A DNA stretch of 64,000 nt, taken from assembly GCF_000169095.1 (NCBI RefSeq), contig NZ_AAVU01000017.1:78077-142076 (forward strand). Reading direction: 5' to 3'. Position 1 is the first letter of the stretch. Each line of letters opens with the position of its first letter. The notes beneath the pieces are model-generated. The model had not been told where the DNA came from and searched no databases. It worked only from the letters and a program-made list of their open reading frames with translations. Source of the DNA: Lyngbya sp. PCC 8106. Its GTDB lineage: Bacteria; Cyanobacteriota; Cyanobacteriia; Cyanobacteriales; Microcoleaceae. The position numbers and the translations under genes were made by a program. This document shows, in pieces, positions 17,394 to 26,706 of the stretch.

Positions 17394-18425
17394 ATGCAGC
17401 TCAAGAATTTAGTCGCCGCTCTCCCGAAAACGTCTACAGTTACCGCCAAGATCACGATTGAAGACGATATCAACCCAGCCCGAGAACTTTTAGTCCAAGA
17501 ACGTCCTTTTTCAGAGCAAGGCGCGACAGAAGTTTCTGTCGGTCTTTACGTGATTGATTTATTTAAAATTGATGAAGCTAGACAAAGCTTTGAAGTGGAC
17601 TTTTTTATAGAATTTAGATGGAAAGATCCGCATCTCGTTATGAGCCAGTCTCATTGTTCTATTGCTTCCTGTCGTAAAAATTTAGATGAAATTTGGCATC
17701 CTGCGGCGCGAATTTTTAACCAAAGAAACCTAACCAAAAACTTTGAAACAACAGTCGTTGCACCTGATGGAACGGTGGTTTGTGGACAGAGATTTCATGG
17801 TTTAGTCTCCTCTCCTTTAAACCTAAAACGCTTTCCCTTTGACGAACAAACCCTGCGAATTCAAATCATGTCGTTTGTGTTTAGTCCAGATGAAGTTCAG
17901 TTTGTTGTGAATCATCATCTCACGGGATTAGCCGAAGAAATTTCACTCCCTAACTGGTCTACAAACATTCCCGTTGCTCATAACGGTTCTCGTCATATTG
18001 CTCAACTTAATCAAAGTTTTGTTTGCTTTGACTATGAACTCAAAGTGAAACGCTACACAGCTTATTATATCACTCGTGTTATTTTACCTTTAATCTTGAT
18101 TGTTTTGATGTCTTACGCCGTTTTTTGGTTTCCTCCGGGTCAAATTATGCCTCAAGTAACGATTTCAGTGACCGCAATCCTCAGCCTGATTACCTATGAA
18201 TTTACCCTCCAACAAAGTTTACCCCAGGTTCCCTATTTAACCGTTCTTGATAAGTTTGTGATTGGTGCGATGGTGCTGGTTTTTCTGGCATTAGTGGAAA
18301 CCGTCACAACGATTGAATTGGCTGAAGTCAAACTCCAGTTTCTGGCACTTGACCTCGATAACTGGCTGCGATGGATATTTCCGGCATTTCTAACGGGGTT
18401 AGCGGCGTCTGCATTCTGGCTTTAA
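17394..18425 (+). CDS. pentameric ligand-gated ion channel (GLIC/Cys-loop superfamily)
   Basis: A 343-residue prokaryotic pLGIC. The extracellular beta-sandwich (about 45-222) has FRWKDPHL, DEIWHPAARIFN and SSPLNLKRFPFDEQTLRI, which match the corresponding GLIC segments. Four membrane helices follow: M1 about 226-246 with the invariant Pro in ILPLILIV, M2 about 254-275, M3 about 284-304, M4 323-343 ending at the C-terminus. In-frame codons run upstream only to a TAA with no other start, so there is no recognisable signal peptide before the extracellular domain. By M2 alignment the GLIC -2' Glu is Met252 and the 11' His is Leu265. Ligand and ion selectivity are unknown. It has no operon partner. 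Confidence 0.9.
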   Translation: MQLKNLVAALPKTSTVTAKITIEDDINPARELLVQERPFSEQGATEVSVGLYVIDLFKIDEARQSFEVDFFIEFRWKDPHLVMSQSHCSIASCRKNLDEIWHPAARIFNQRNLTKNFETTVVAPDGTVVCGQRFHGLVSSPLNLKRFPFDEQTLRIQIMSFVFSPDEVQFVVNHHLTGLAEEISLPNWSTNIPVAHNGSRHIAQLNQSFVCFDYELKVKRYTAYYITRVILPLILIVLMSYAVFWFPPGQIMPQVTISVTAILSLITYEFTLQQSLPQVPYLTVLDKFVIGAMVLVFLALVETVTTIELAEVKLQFLALDLDNWLRWIFPAFLTGLAASAFWL

Positions 18426-18528
18426 TGTGGTGAGGATTAAAAAGTTGGGAAAAAGCGCAAGATTTAACTTAAAATAATCTGTGTAACGGGTTGTTACTGT
18501 CTTTCCCATTCACGTGCTAAACTTCAAA

Positions 18529-19206
18529 ATGACGATTATACTAACCAATGATGATGGTATTGATGCACCGGGTATTCGAGCATTATCAGAAGTCATTAAC
18601 CATCAAGGAATTTTTGTCGCCCCCCAACAAGAATTATCCGGTTGTGGTCATAAAGTGACGACGAGATCACCCATTGCTGTGGAACGTCGTTCAGATACAG
18701 AATACGCTGTTGCGGGTACTCCGGCTGACTGTACTCGCCTAGCAATTACCCATTTATCTCCGCAAATTGATTGGGTTCTTTCAGGTATTAATTCCGGTGG
18801 AAATTTAGGCATAGATGTCTACATTTCTGGGACAGTGGCTGCGGTGAGAGAAGCTGCATTTCATGGAATTCGAGGAATTGCTTTATCGCAGTATAGAAAA
18901 GACGGAAGACCTGTTAATTGGGAACAAACAAAACGCTGGAGTCAAACTGTTTTAAAAGACTTACTGAATCGTCCTCTGGAACCGGGAAGTTTTTGGAATG
19001 TGAATTTTCCCTATCTTGAACCCGACGCACCCGAACCTAAAATGGTATTTTGTGAACCCTCAACAAAACCTTTACCGATTGATTATAAAGTAGAAGGGGA
19101 AAATTATCTCTATATTGGCAACTATGGTCAACGTCAACGCACTCCCGAAACTGATGTTGATGTTTGTTTTAGGGGGGAAATTGCCGTAACCCAAATTAAA
19201 CTATAA
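18529..19206 (+). CDS. surE: 5'/3'-nucleotidase SurE
   Basis: SurE acid phosphatase of about 225 residues. The metal-binding N-terminus is TIILTNDDGIDAPG (Asp-Asp pair). Later signatures are QQELSGCGHKVT, VAGTPADCTRLA and the Asn of VLSGINSGGNLG. It hydrolyses nucleoside 5'- and 3'-monophosphates. I prefer the ATG at 18529 because the family starts one to three residues before the first strand; a GTG at 18514 would add five residues. It is separated from the channel gene by about 100 bases. Confidence 0.93.
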   Translation: MTIILTNDDGIDAPGIRALSEVINHQGIFVAPQQELSGCGHKVTTRSPIAVERRSDTEYAVAGTPADCTRLAITHLSPQIDWVLSGINSGGNLGIDVYISGTVAAVREAAFHGIRGIALSQYRKDGRPVNWEQTKRWSQTVLKDLLNRPLEPGSFWNVNFPYLEPDAPEPKMVFCEPSTKPLPIDYKVEGENYLYIGNYGQRQRTPETDVDVCFRGEIAVTQIKL

Positions 19207-19236
19207 TAGATCATGATGTTTTTTTATTGTGACAAA

Positions 19237-19320
19237 ATGCTTAAAACATCCTCTCAATCTATCAAATTAGAAGCCTTTATTAACCTTCCTGAAACCAAAA
19301 TTCAAAATAGCATTAATTAA
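19237..19320 (+). pseudogene. Uma2-family N-terminal relic
   Basis: A 27-residue frame with LEAFINLPETKIQNSIN resembles the N-terminal LEEFLxLPETKPASEYI pattern of cyanobacterial Uma2 (DUF820) proteins and then stops. It is too short for a gene and is best read as the stump of a decayed Uma2 copy. Confidence 0.4.
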
Positions 19321-19635
19321 TTCATGGCAATATTGAGGGGTTCGCATCTTGAGGCGTAGTAATGATTACCTAATCTCTTGTCGAACCAGTCAAGTTAAGT
19401 GCGATCGCGGATCATGCTAAAGTGCAATCTTAAGCCGTTTTTTAGCTACATAGAGGAAATTCAAATCAGTTACTCCGCCTCAATTCTCCTGCTGATCGGT
19501 AGCCGTTGTGACAAATCTTAACATCATTTCTCAGCAAATCAGTTTAAGGTAACAATTTAGGCGGTGAAATCATCGCTATCTCAGTATAGAGATGTTTGAT
19601 GTTGAACAAAAGCTTTCGGATATAAGGATTTTAGT
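19321..19635. other. intergenic region before heme oxygenase
   Basis: About 315 bases. A GCGATCGC site and AT-rich stretches are visible, and the ho1 promoter should be here. A ribosome site (AAGGA) precedes the ho1 ATG. No other feature is recognised. Confidence 0.4.
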
Positions 19636-20355
19636 ATGAGCGTTAATTTAGCAACTCAATTGCGAGAAGGCACGAAAAAATCCCACACCATGGCAGAAAA
19701 TGTGGGTTTTATCAAATGCTTTTTGAAAGGAACCGTTGAGAAAACCTCCTACAGAACATTAGGAGCAAACTTCTACTTTGTCTATTCGGCAATGGAAGAG
19801 GAGATGGAACGTCACCATAACCATCCCATTCTTTCTCGGCTGTATTTTCCCGAACTCAATCGTAAGCAAAGTTTGGAAAAAGACCTATACTATTTCTATG
19901 GTTCCAACTGGCGTGAAGAAATCGCTCCTACAGTTGCAGCTCAAGCTTATGTAGCCCGAATTCGGGAAATTTCTAACACCGAACCCGAATTATTAATTGC
20001 TCACCTGTACACTCGCTACATGGGCGATCTATCTGGTGGACAAATTCTCAAAGCGATCGCTCAACGGGGTATGAACCTCTCAGAAGGCGAAGGTATCCAG
20101 TTCTACGAATTTAAGGATATTCCGGATGAGAAGGCGTTCAAAGCCAATTATCGCCAGATTATGAATGATTTATCCATCGATCAAGCCACAGCCGATCGGA
20201 TTGTTGCTGAAGCCAACGCCGCCTTCGGAATGAACATGAAAATGTTCAATGAACTCGAAGGGAATTTGATCAAAGCGATTGGTTTAATGTTGTTTAATAC
20301 CTTAACTCGTAAACGCGCCACAGGTTCCACTGAACTCGCACCTGCTGCGGAATAA
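19636..20355 (+). CDS. ho1: heme oxygenase (biliverdin-producing)
   Basis: A 239-residue soluble HO1. The proximal heme ligand His is in LREGTKKSHTMAENVGFIK (about 17-18), and the distal-helix signature YTRYMGDLSGGQILKAIAQ lies at about 130-148. It uses reduced ferredoxin to open heme to biliverdin IXalpha, the first step to phycocyanobilin and phytochrome chromophores. Length and both heme-pocket helices are intact. AAGGA lies about eight bases before the ATG. It is monocistronic; no bilin reductase is nearby. Confidence 0.97.
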   Translation: MSVNLATQLREGTKKSHTMAENVGFIKCFLKGTVEKTSYRTLGANFYFVYSAMEEEMERHHNHPILSRLYFPELNRKQSLEKDLYYFYGSNWREEIAPTVAAQAYVARIREISNTEPELLIAHLYTRYMGDLSGGQILKAIAQRGMNLSEGEGIQFYEFKDIPDEKAFKANYRQIMNDLSIDQATADRIVAEANAAFGMNMKMFNELEGNLIKAIGLMLFNTLTRKRATGSTELAPAAE

Positions 20356-20773
20356 TACCTGTTGAAATTGATTTGAAACTGAATTAAGTCTGCCGAAAGG
20401 AGAACACTGAATCCTGGACGCTTAGTGGCTGTAACATCAAGCAGTCATTAAGTTTCCCGGATTTTGCCGTTTCAAATCAAAGCAGAACGGATCAAAGTGT
20501 CGAAAAACTAAGATTCATATTTTCAATACAAAAGACTCAAGACTTTGTAAAGTAATGATAAAGCTGCTGACACAATTATGAAGCTTTAATATAGAGATCA
20601 AGACAACACTAATAAGGGGTAAAACTTCCTCACCGATTGAGTTTGACTCAAGATCACATGAGAGTGAAGTAGAGTTCCGTATACTCACGGATGAAAGAGT
20701 GAGGAAAAATACTTTATAACAGAAGAGGAGGAACTGAACTCAAAATCAATCACGAGAATTGACCACTCAAGCC
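20356..20773. other. intergenic region before the large hybrid kinase
   Basis: About 400 bases with AT-rich and GA-rich stretches. AGAGGAGGAAC at 20724-20734 looks like a ribosome site, but it is 40 bases before the ATG (25 before the TTG) used downstream. It may mark a missed small reading frame or a different start. No RNA gene is recognised. Confidence 0.4.
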
Positions 20774-23700
20774 ATGAACAACACTCAAATCACTCAAATT
20801 GTTAATCAACGAATTCATCAATCTCTCGACTTAACAACCCTACTTCAAACCACCGTTGATGAAATCAGACAAATTCTTCGTTGTGATCGCATTTTATTGT
20901 ATCAGTTTTTGGCGGATGATTGTCCTAAAAATATTGCCCAATCAATTAACTTTAAATATGGCGATCTAGAATCTTTTAAGATTGAAAATCAGAGTGAATA
21001 TCTTACGAAAAGACAATCAATTTCCAATCTATATCAATCTAAACTAACAGAAAAGACAATTAAAAACTTAGAGCAAGCTCAAATTAAATCTTATTTGTCT
21101 ATTCCTGTCGTTATCCATTTAGAATCATCTGATGATCAACCCCCTCAAAAATCTCAAAATTGGGGAGCTTTAATTGCTCATCACTGTGAACAATTCCGAA
21201 ACTGGAAACCCGAAGAAATAGAACTCTTAGATCAACTCTCCATTCAACTTTCAATTGCAATCCAAAAAGACCAACTTCGTCAAAAAATAAAAACTCTCAA
21301 TGCTAAACTTACAGCCCAAACTAAAACCAGTAATCAAAAAATCAAAGCCCTTCTGAATAACACCTTTCAATGTACAGCAATACTCAGTCGAGAGGGAATT
21401 TTACTCGATGTCAATCAAACCGCTTTAGACTTTGGTGGTTTAAAACGCGAAGAAACTATTAACCGTCCCTTTTGGGAAACTTACTGGTGGACAATCTCCC
21501 CAGAAACCCAACACCAACTCCGTCAAAGTATCGCTAAAGCTGCTTCTGGAGAATCAATTTACTATGAAGTTAATGTCAAAATAGTAGGGGGTAAAGTCGC
21601 AACCACAGACTTTGCTTTGCGTCCACTTCGAGATCAAACAGGCGAGGTTATATTATTAATCGCAGAAAGTCGAGATCTTAGCGCTCACGTCGAAGTCAAA
21701 CGCGCCCTGCAAGACAATCAAATCCTGTTAAGTTCTGTTCTAGATTGTATTCCTCAAGCTGTTTTTTGGAAAAATAAAGAAGGAAATTTTCTCGGCTGTA
21801 ACTACCAATTTAGTGTGGATGGAGGTTTATCTTCTAGCAAAGAAATCATTGGTAAAACTGACTTTGATATGCCGTGGAAAGAAGAAGCCAAACTCTATCG
21901 CGCCGATGATCATCAAGTAATGGCATCTGGAGAAGCCAAACTCAATATTGAAGAACCCATCACAAAAGTCGGAAACATTTCACGGTTACTAAGAAGCCAT
22001 AAAATGCCTTTGCGAGATGCAGAGGGAGAAATTATCGGCGTTGTGGGAACCTACGAAGATATTACCGAACGTAAAAAAGCAGAATTAGCATTACGTTGTA
22101 GTGAAGCCCGTTATCAAATGTTAGTCGAGAACTTCCCCAACGGTGCTGTAATGATGTTTGATCACGACTTACGGTATATCCTGATTGGTGGTTTAGGACT
22201 CGCAGAAGTGGGACTTTCTAAACAGGAGATGGAAGGGAAAACAATATGGGAAGCCTTACCAAAAGAAACCTGCGAACTAATCGAACCGTTATATCATCGG
22301 ACTTTAGCTGGAGAAGAATTTGTTGCTGAACTTCCCTTTGGAGATCATATTTATCTCGTCTACTTTTTTCCCATTATCGATCAAGAAACCATACAAACGG
22401 GTGTCGTTCTCACCCAAGATATTACTCAACAGAAACAAGCCGAACAAAGACTACAGCAACTCAACCAAGAACTCGAAGCGAGAGTTCAACAACGCACCGC
22501 CGATCTAGAAGCCGAAATTGACGAACGAACTCGTTTATTAAACATTTTAGATGCAAGTTTAAATGAAATCTATATCTTTGATGCCGAAACCCTAAAATTT
22601 CAATATGCTAACCAAGGTGCTTTGCGAAATCTGGGTTACACCCTCGAACAACTTCAACAGATAACAGCCATTAAACTCAAACCCCAACTGACTCCAGAAA
22701 AATTTCAACAGTTAATTGATCCCTTATTAAATCATCAACAACACAAAATAATTTTTAGAGCCGCCTATCAACGGAAAAATGGGACGTTATACCCGGTAGA
22801 AGTTCACTTTCAACTGATCGAACATCAACAAGAACGTTTATTTCTAGCTGTTGCTCTTGATATTACCGAACGTCAACAAACCGAAGATCGTTTACGACTG
22901 GTCGAATTTGCCCTCGATAATGCCCAAGAAAGTGTTGTTATTGTCGATCAATCAGGTCAGATTGTTTATGTTAACAAAACCGCTTGTGAAAGTTTGGGCT
23001 ATTCGAGTGCAAAACTCTCCAATCTCAAAATTTGGCAAATTGATCAAACCCTAAACGCTCCGCCCCAGTGGGAACAGTTTTGCCAACGTCTCAAACACCA
23101 AAAATCCCTGTTATTAGAGTCTATTCATCATACCCAAACTGGTGAAGCCATTCCAGTAGAAATTACCCTGACCGAATTAAACTTTCATGGTATCCCCTAC
23201 TTCTGCGAAATTGCTCGGGATATTCGAGAACGCAAACAAGCAGAAGCCGCTCTCCAAAAACGAGATAATTATCTCACCGCTTTAGTAGAAGTGCAGCGTC
23301 AACTGTTGTGTGCTACTTCTCAAAGTGATTTATACAAACTCGTGCTTTCTATCTTAGGTCAAGCGGCGAATGCCAGTCAGGTTTATGTATTTGAACACTA
23401 TTACGATGAGTTTCAGCGTCCATATTTGTATTATATGTCTCACTGGTCGGCTCCGGATGCAACTTCTCGACTCAACCGTTCTGTTCTGCAACAACTTTAT
23501 GATACCCCCTGTTTTTCGTCCTGGGTTGAAAAACTTGCTCAAGGTGAAGCAATTTGTGAGAGTTTAAGCGATATGACCTCAGAACAACGTCAAATTCTTG
23601 AACCTGTGGGCATCTTTACCGTATTATTATTTCCGCTAATTGTTAAAGGTGAATTTTTTGGATTAATTGGTTTTGATAACGATGAAGATGATCGTCAGTG

Positions 23701-25348
23701 GGATGAAGCCGAAATCAGTTTATTAGCTGCTGCGGTCAGTGCGATCGCTCTAGCTACTGAACGTCAACTCGCCCAAGAACAACTCAAACGTCAGCTAACT
23801 GCGATTGAAGCCGCCAGCGAAGGAATTGCAATTACTAGCCCAATGGGAGACTATCTTTACCTGAACAAAGCCCATTTAGAACTGTTTGGTTATACCGAAG
23901 CCAACGAATTATTAAACCGTAACTGGAAGAGTCTTTATCACCCAGAAGAAGGCGATCGCATTGATCGAGAAGTTATTGCTAAACTGATGGAAAAGGGATA
24001 TTCACGGGGCGAAGCTTTAGCCATTCGTAAAGACGGAAGTACATTTCTCGAAGAATTCTCCCTGACTCTGACCAATAGCGGCGAATTTGTCTGTGTTTGT
24101 CGAGATATCACTGAACGCAAACGGGCAGAAGTTGAACTACGTCGAACAAATGCTCAGTTAGAACGAGCAACCCGTCTCAAAGATGAATTTATGGCAAATA
24201 TGAGCCATGAATTACGAACACCATTGTATTCGATTTTAGGCTTATCGGAGGTCTTGCAACAGGAGGTTTATGGAGTTCTCAATGCCGAACAATTGCGATC
24301 GCTATCAACGATTGAACAGAGTGGTCAACATTTACTCGAACTCATCAATGAGATCCTCGATTTATCTAAGATAGAATCAGGCAAAATGGAGTTACAGCTT
24401 TCTGCGGTTAATCTGACTCAACTTTGTCAATCTAGCCTTAATTTTGTTAAACCCCAAGCCGATCAAAAAAATATCCAATTACAGTTTATTGCCACTCCTG
24501 TTCCGGTGATTATTAACATCGATGAACTTCGTATTCGTCAAGTCTTAATTAATCTCCTCAGTAATGCGGTAAAATTTACCCCAGAAGGGAATCATATTTT
24601 ACTGAAGATTGAGACTGAACCTCAAAATAATTGTGTACATTTGAGTGTTACTGATACAGGAATTGGTATTGCTCCAGAAGATCAAGTCCGTTTATTTGAA
24701 CCTTTTGTACAAATTGATAGTAGTCTTTCTCGCCGATATTCCGGTACGGGTTTGGGGTTAGCTCTAGTTCGACAAATTACTCAAATGCACGCTGGAACCG
24801 TTTCTCTTGACAGTGAAGTGGGGCGAGGAAGTACCTTTATTGTTACACTTCCCTGGAATTCTACGGTTGTTCCTGAAACTGTAGATGCGTTACTGTCTGC
24901 AAACAATAATCTTAATGAAACGACAGAAGATTTATTGACAACTGCTAAACCTCAGTTTTCAAACTCATTTTTTGAAGGATCTCCAACCATTCTCATTGCA
25001 GAAGATGATCCAGCCAATGCGGAAACGGTAGCTGATTATTTAGAAACCCGAGGATATCAAATTATTTTGGCTAAAAACGGTATTGAAGCGGTTCAATATG
25101 CCCAACAATATCAGCCTCAAATAATTATTATTGATATTCAAATTCCAGAACTTGATGGCAAAAAAGCCATTCGTAAAATCCGCACCAATCCAGAAACGGC
25201 TGCAATTCCTATTATTGTATTAACGGCTTTAGTGGGAAGTCAAGAACGTGAACACTGTTTGCAAGCTGGAGCAAATGATTATATGAGCAAACCCATTAGT
25301 TTAAAAACGTTATCGGATAAAATCAAAGAACTGTTAAACCTGAGATGA
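20774..25348 (+). CDS. hybrid sensor histidine kinase, 2 GAF + 6 PAS + HisKA-HATPase + receiver
   Basis: A soluble kinase of about 1,525 residues. In order: GAF with the phytochrome-like WGALIAHHCEQFRNW end (about 10-170), PAS1-PAS5 (about 195-820), a second GAF (about 835-1000), PAS6 (about 1010-1125), HisKA with H-box FMANMSHELRTPLYSILG (about 1145), HATPase (VNLLSNAVKF-type N box as INLLSNAVKF, DTGIGIAPEDQ, GTGLGLAL) and a C-terminal receiver (AEDD, phospho-Asp in IIIDIQIPELDG, SKP Lys). The first GAF lacks a chromophore-binding Cys at the usual place, so it is probably not a cyanobacteriochrome. Six PAS domains suggest several redox or small-ligand inputs. A TTG at 20759 is an alternative start. 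The next gene, also receiver plus kinase, is a likely partner. Confidence 0.95.
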   Translation: MNNTQITQIVNQRIHQSLDLTTLLQTTVDEIRQILRCDRILLYQFLADDCPKNIAQSINFKYGDLESFKIENQSEYLTKRQSISNLYQSKLTEKTIKNLEQAQIKSYLSIPVVIHLESSDDQPPQKSQNWGALIAHHCEQFRNWKPEEIELLDQLSIQLSIAIQKDQLRQKIKTLNAKLTAQTKTSNQKIKALLNNTFQCTAILSREGILLDVNQTALDFGGLKREETINRPFWETYWWTISPETQHQLRQSIAKAASGESIYYEVNVKIVGGKVATTDFALRPLRDQTGEVILLIAESRDLSAHVEVKRALQDNQILLSSVLDCIPQAVFWKNKEGNFLGCNYQFSVDGGLSSSKEIIGKTDFDMPWKEEAKLYRADDHQVMASGEAKLNIEEPITKVGNISRLLRSHKMPLRDAEGEIIGVVGTYEDITERKKAELALRCSEARYQMLVENFPNGAVMMFDHDLRYILIGGLGLAEVGLSKQEMEGKTIWEALPKETCELIEPLYHRTLAGEEFVAELPFGDHIYLVYFFPIIDQETIQTGVVLTQDITQQKQAEQRLQQLNQELEARVQQRTADLEAEIDERTRLLNILDASLNEIYIFDAETLKFQYANQGALRNLGYTLEQLQQITAIKLKPQLTPEKFQQLIDPLLNHQQHKIIFRAAYQRKNGTLYPVEVHFQLIEHQQERLFLAVALDITERQQTEDRLRLVEFALDNAQESVVIVDQSGQIVYVNKTACESLGYSSAKLSNLKIWQIDQTLNAPPQWEQFCQRLKHQKSLLLESIHHTQTGEAIPVEITLTELNFHGIPYFCEIARDIRERKQAEAALQKRDNYLTALVEVQRQLLCATSQSDLYKLVLSILGQAANASQVYVFEHYYDEFQRPYLYYMSHWSAPDATSRLNRSVLQQLYDTPCFSSWVEKLAQGEAICESLSDMTSEQRQILEPVGIFTVLLFPLIVKGEFFGLIGFDNDEDDRQWDEAEISLLAAAVSAIALATERQLAQEQLKRQLTAIEAASEGIAITSPMGDYLYLNKAHLELFGYTEANELLNRNWKSLYHPEEGDRIDREVIAKLMEKGYSRGEALAIRKDGSTFLEEFSLTLTNSGEFVCVCRDITERKRAEVELRRTNAQLERATRLKDEFMANMSHELRTPLYSILGLSEVLQQEVYGVLNAEQLRSLSTIEQSGQHLLELINEILDLSKIESGKMELQLSAVNLTQLCQSSLNFVKPQADQKNIQLQFIATPVPVIINIDELRIRQVLINLLSNAVKFTPEGNHILLKIETEPQNNCVHLSVTDTGIGIAPEDQVRLFEPFVQIDSSLSRRYSGTGLGLALVRQITQMHAGTVSLDSEVGRGSTFIVTLPWNSTVVPETVDALLSANNNLNETTEDLLTTAKPQFSNSFFEGSPTILIAEDDPANAETVADYLETRGYQIILAKNGIEAVQYAQQYQPQIIIIDIQIPELDGKKAIRKIRTNPETAAIPIIVLTALVGSQEREHCLQAGANDYMSKPISLKTLSDKIKELLNLR

Positions 25349-25366
25349 CTGTTAAACCTGAGATGA
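25331..25366 (+). repeat. 18-bp tandem duplication spanning a stop codon
   Basis: Two perfect copies of CTGTTAAACCTGAGATGA occupy 25331-25348 and 25349-25366. The first copy contains the stop of the hybrid kinase; the second repeats the last codons and stop in frame. Confidence 0.95.
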
Positions 25367-25462
25367 TTGATCGTAAAAAAACATGAGTTTTGAAAGATGA
25401 CATTGATTCATTTCTAGACCCAAAAATTCTGATTTTTTTGATTTATTACTTGACTTAAAAAA

Positions 25463-26554
25463 ATGAATGGTGCAAAAATTTTAATTGTCGATGATGAACC
25501 CAATAATTTTGATGTTATCGAAGCTCAATTGCTAGAAGAACCATATGAATTAAGTTATGCTTCTAGTGGGATAAAAGCCTTACAACGGTTGCCTTTATTT
25601 AAACCAGATGTCATCCTTTTAGATGTAATGATGCCAGAGATGGATGGGGTAAAAGTGTGTCAAAAAATAAAATCAGATCCTCAATGGTCTCATATTCCAA
25701 TTGTTGCAGTAACAGCCCTCAATTCTAAACAAGAGATGGCTCGTTGTTTGGAAGGAGGAGCAGATGATTTTATTAGTAAACCTGCGAGTAGTATTGAACT
25801 TCGAGCGAGAATTCGTTCAATGCTGCGAATTAAACAACAATATGATACCTTACAACAACAACGGGATACTCTCGCTGATATTCTCAGATTACGGGAAGAA
25901 ATGTCACACATGATTGTCCATGATCTGCGAAATCCGATTGCTTGTATTCTCTTTGCTGGAGAACTTTTAAAAGAAGATTCACTCTCAGAATCAAGCCGAA
26001 ACAAAGTTCAACGTATCGTCAATTGTGGACAACGATTACAATCCTTAACCAATGATTTATTAGTGATGGCAAAACTGGAATCTGGAAATTTGATTCTTAC
26101 TCAAAAAACGATAGATTTTGGTCAATTTTCTGAACAAACTGTTTTTGATTTTGAAACGATAGCGACTCAGAAAAAAATTAGATTGATTTCCGAAGTTCCG
26201 TCAACTCAAAAACAAGTAAATCTCGATCCCAACTTATTTCGGCGAGTCCTCGATAACTTACTCTCCAATGCTATTAAGTTCTCTCCAAATAACAGTGTAG
26301 TTCGCTTTCGAGTAGAGTATCCTGAACAGGAATCCATTCAAGTCAGAATTTACATTTATGATCAAGGCCCGGGTGTGAGTAAAGAACTACAAAATGTTAT
26401 TTTTAAAAAGTATGCAGTGGGAACTGTCGTAGAAGGGATTGAACAAATTGGGTTGGGTTTAGCATTTTGTAAGATGATTGTAGAAACTCATGGAGGTCAA
26501 ATTTTTGTCGAAAATAATCCCCCAAAAGGCGCGACGTTTATCCTAGAAATTTAG
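25463..26554 (+). CDS. response regulator / histidine kinase fusion
   Basis: A 363-residue soluble protein. An N-terminal receiver (1-125) has Asp-Asp-Glu (IVDDEPNN), phospho-Asp in VILLDVMMPEMDG and Lys in SKPAS. A coiled-coil linker leads to HisKA with HMIVHDLRNPIACILFAG, and then HATPase (LLSNAIKFSPN, DQGPGVSKELQ, GLGLAFCKMI). This receiver-first layout suits an intermediate kinase in a phosphorelay. It starts 115 bases after the 1.5-kaa hybrid kinase on the same strand and probably takes phosphate from, or works in parallel with, that protein. The output regulator is not adjacent. Confidence 0.93.
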   Translation: MNGAKILIVDDEPNNFDVIEAQLLEEPYELSYASSGIKALQRLPLFKPDVILLDVMMPEMDGVKVCQKIKSDPQWSHIPIVAVTALNSKQEMARCLEGGADDFISKPASSIELRARIRSMLRIKQQYDTLQQQRDTLADILRLREEMSHMIVHDLRNPIACILFAGELLKEDSLSESSRNKVQRIVNCGQRLQSLTNDLLVMAKLESGNLILTQKTIDFGQFSEQTVFDFETIATQKKIRLISEVPSTQKQVNLDPNLFRRVLDNLLSNAIKFSPNNSVVRFRVEYPEQESIQVRIYIYDQGPGVSKELQNVIFKKYAVGTVVEGIEQIGLGLAFCKMIVETHGGQIFVENNPPKGATFILEI

Positions 26555-26706
26555 CTCTTTCGGTTTGTCATCGGTGAGAATTCGCGCTCGTTCCCTCTCT
26601 GTGATCCCCAGTTTTTGCCAAAACGTTATATTTTTTGTCGTAAAATATCCCATTTGCTGTATACTTAGCTCTAAGATAAATCTCTCTACTATTCTGGGTT
26701 AAGCAA

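Noticed and set aside
20774..21290. Cyanobacteriochrome-type bilin-binding GAF in the large kinase
   Set aside because: The GAF keeps the AHHCxxxRNW end but has no Cys at the chromophore position before the YLSIPV strand. The same holds for the GAF of the kinase at 50199.
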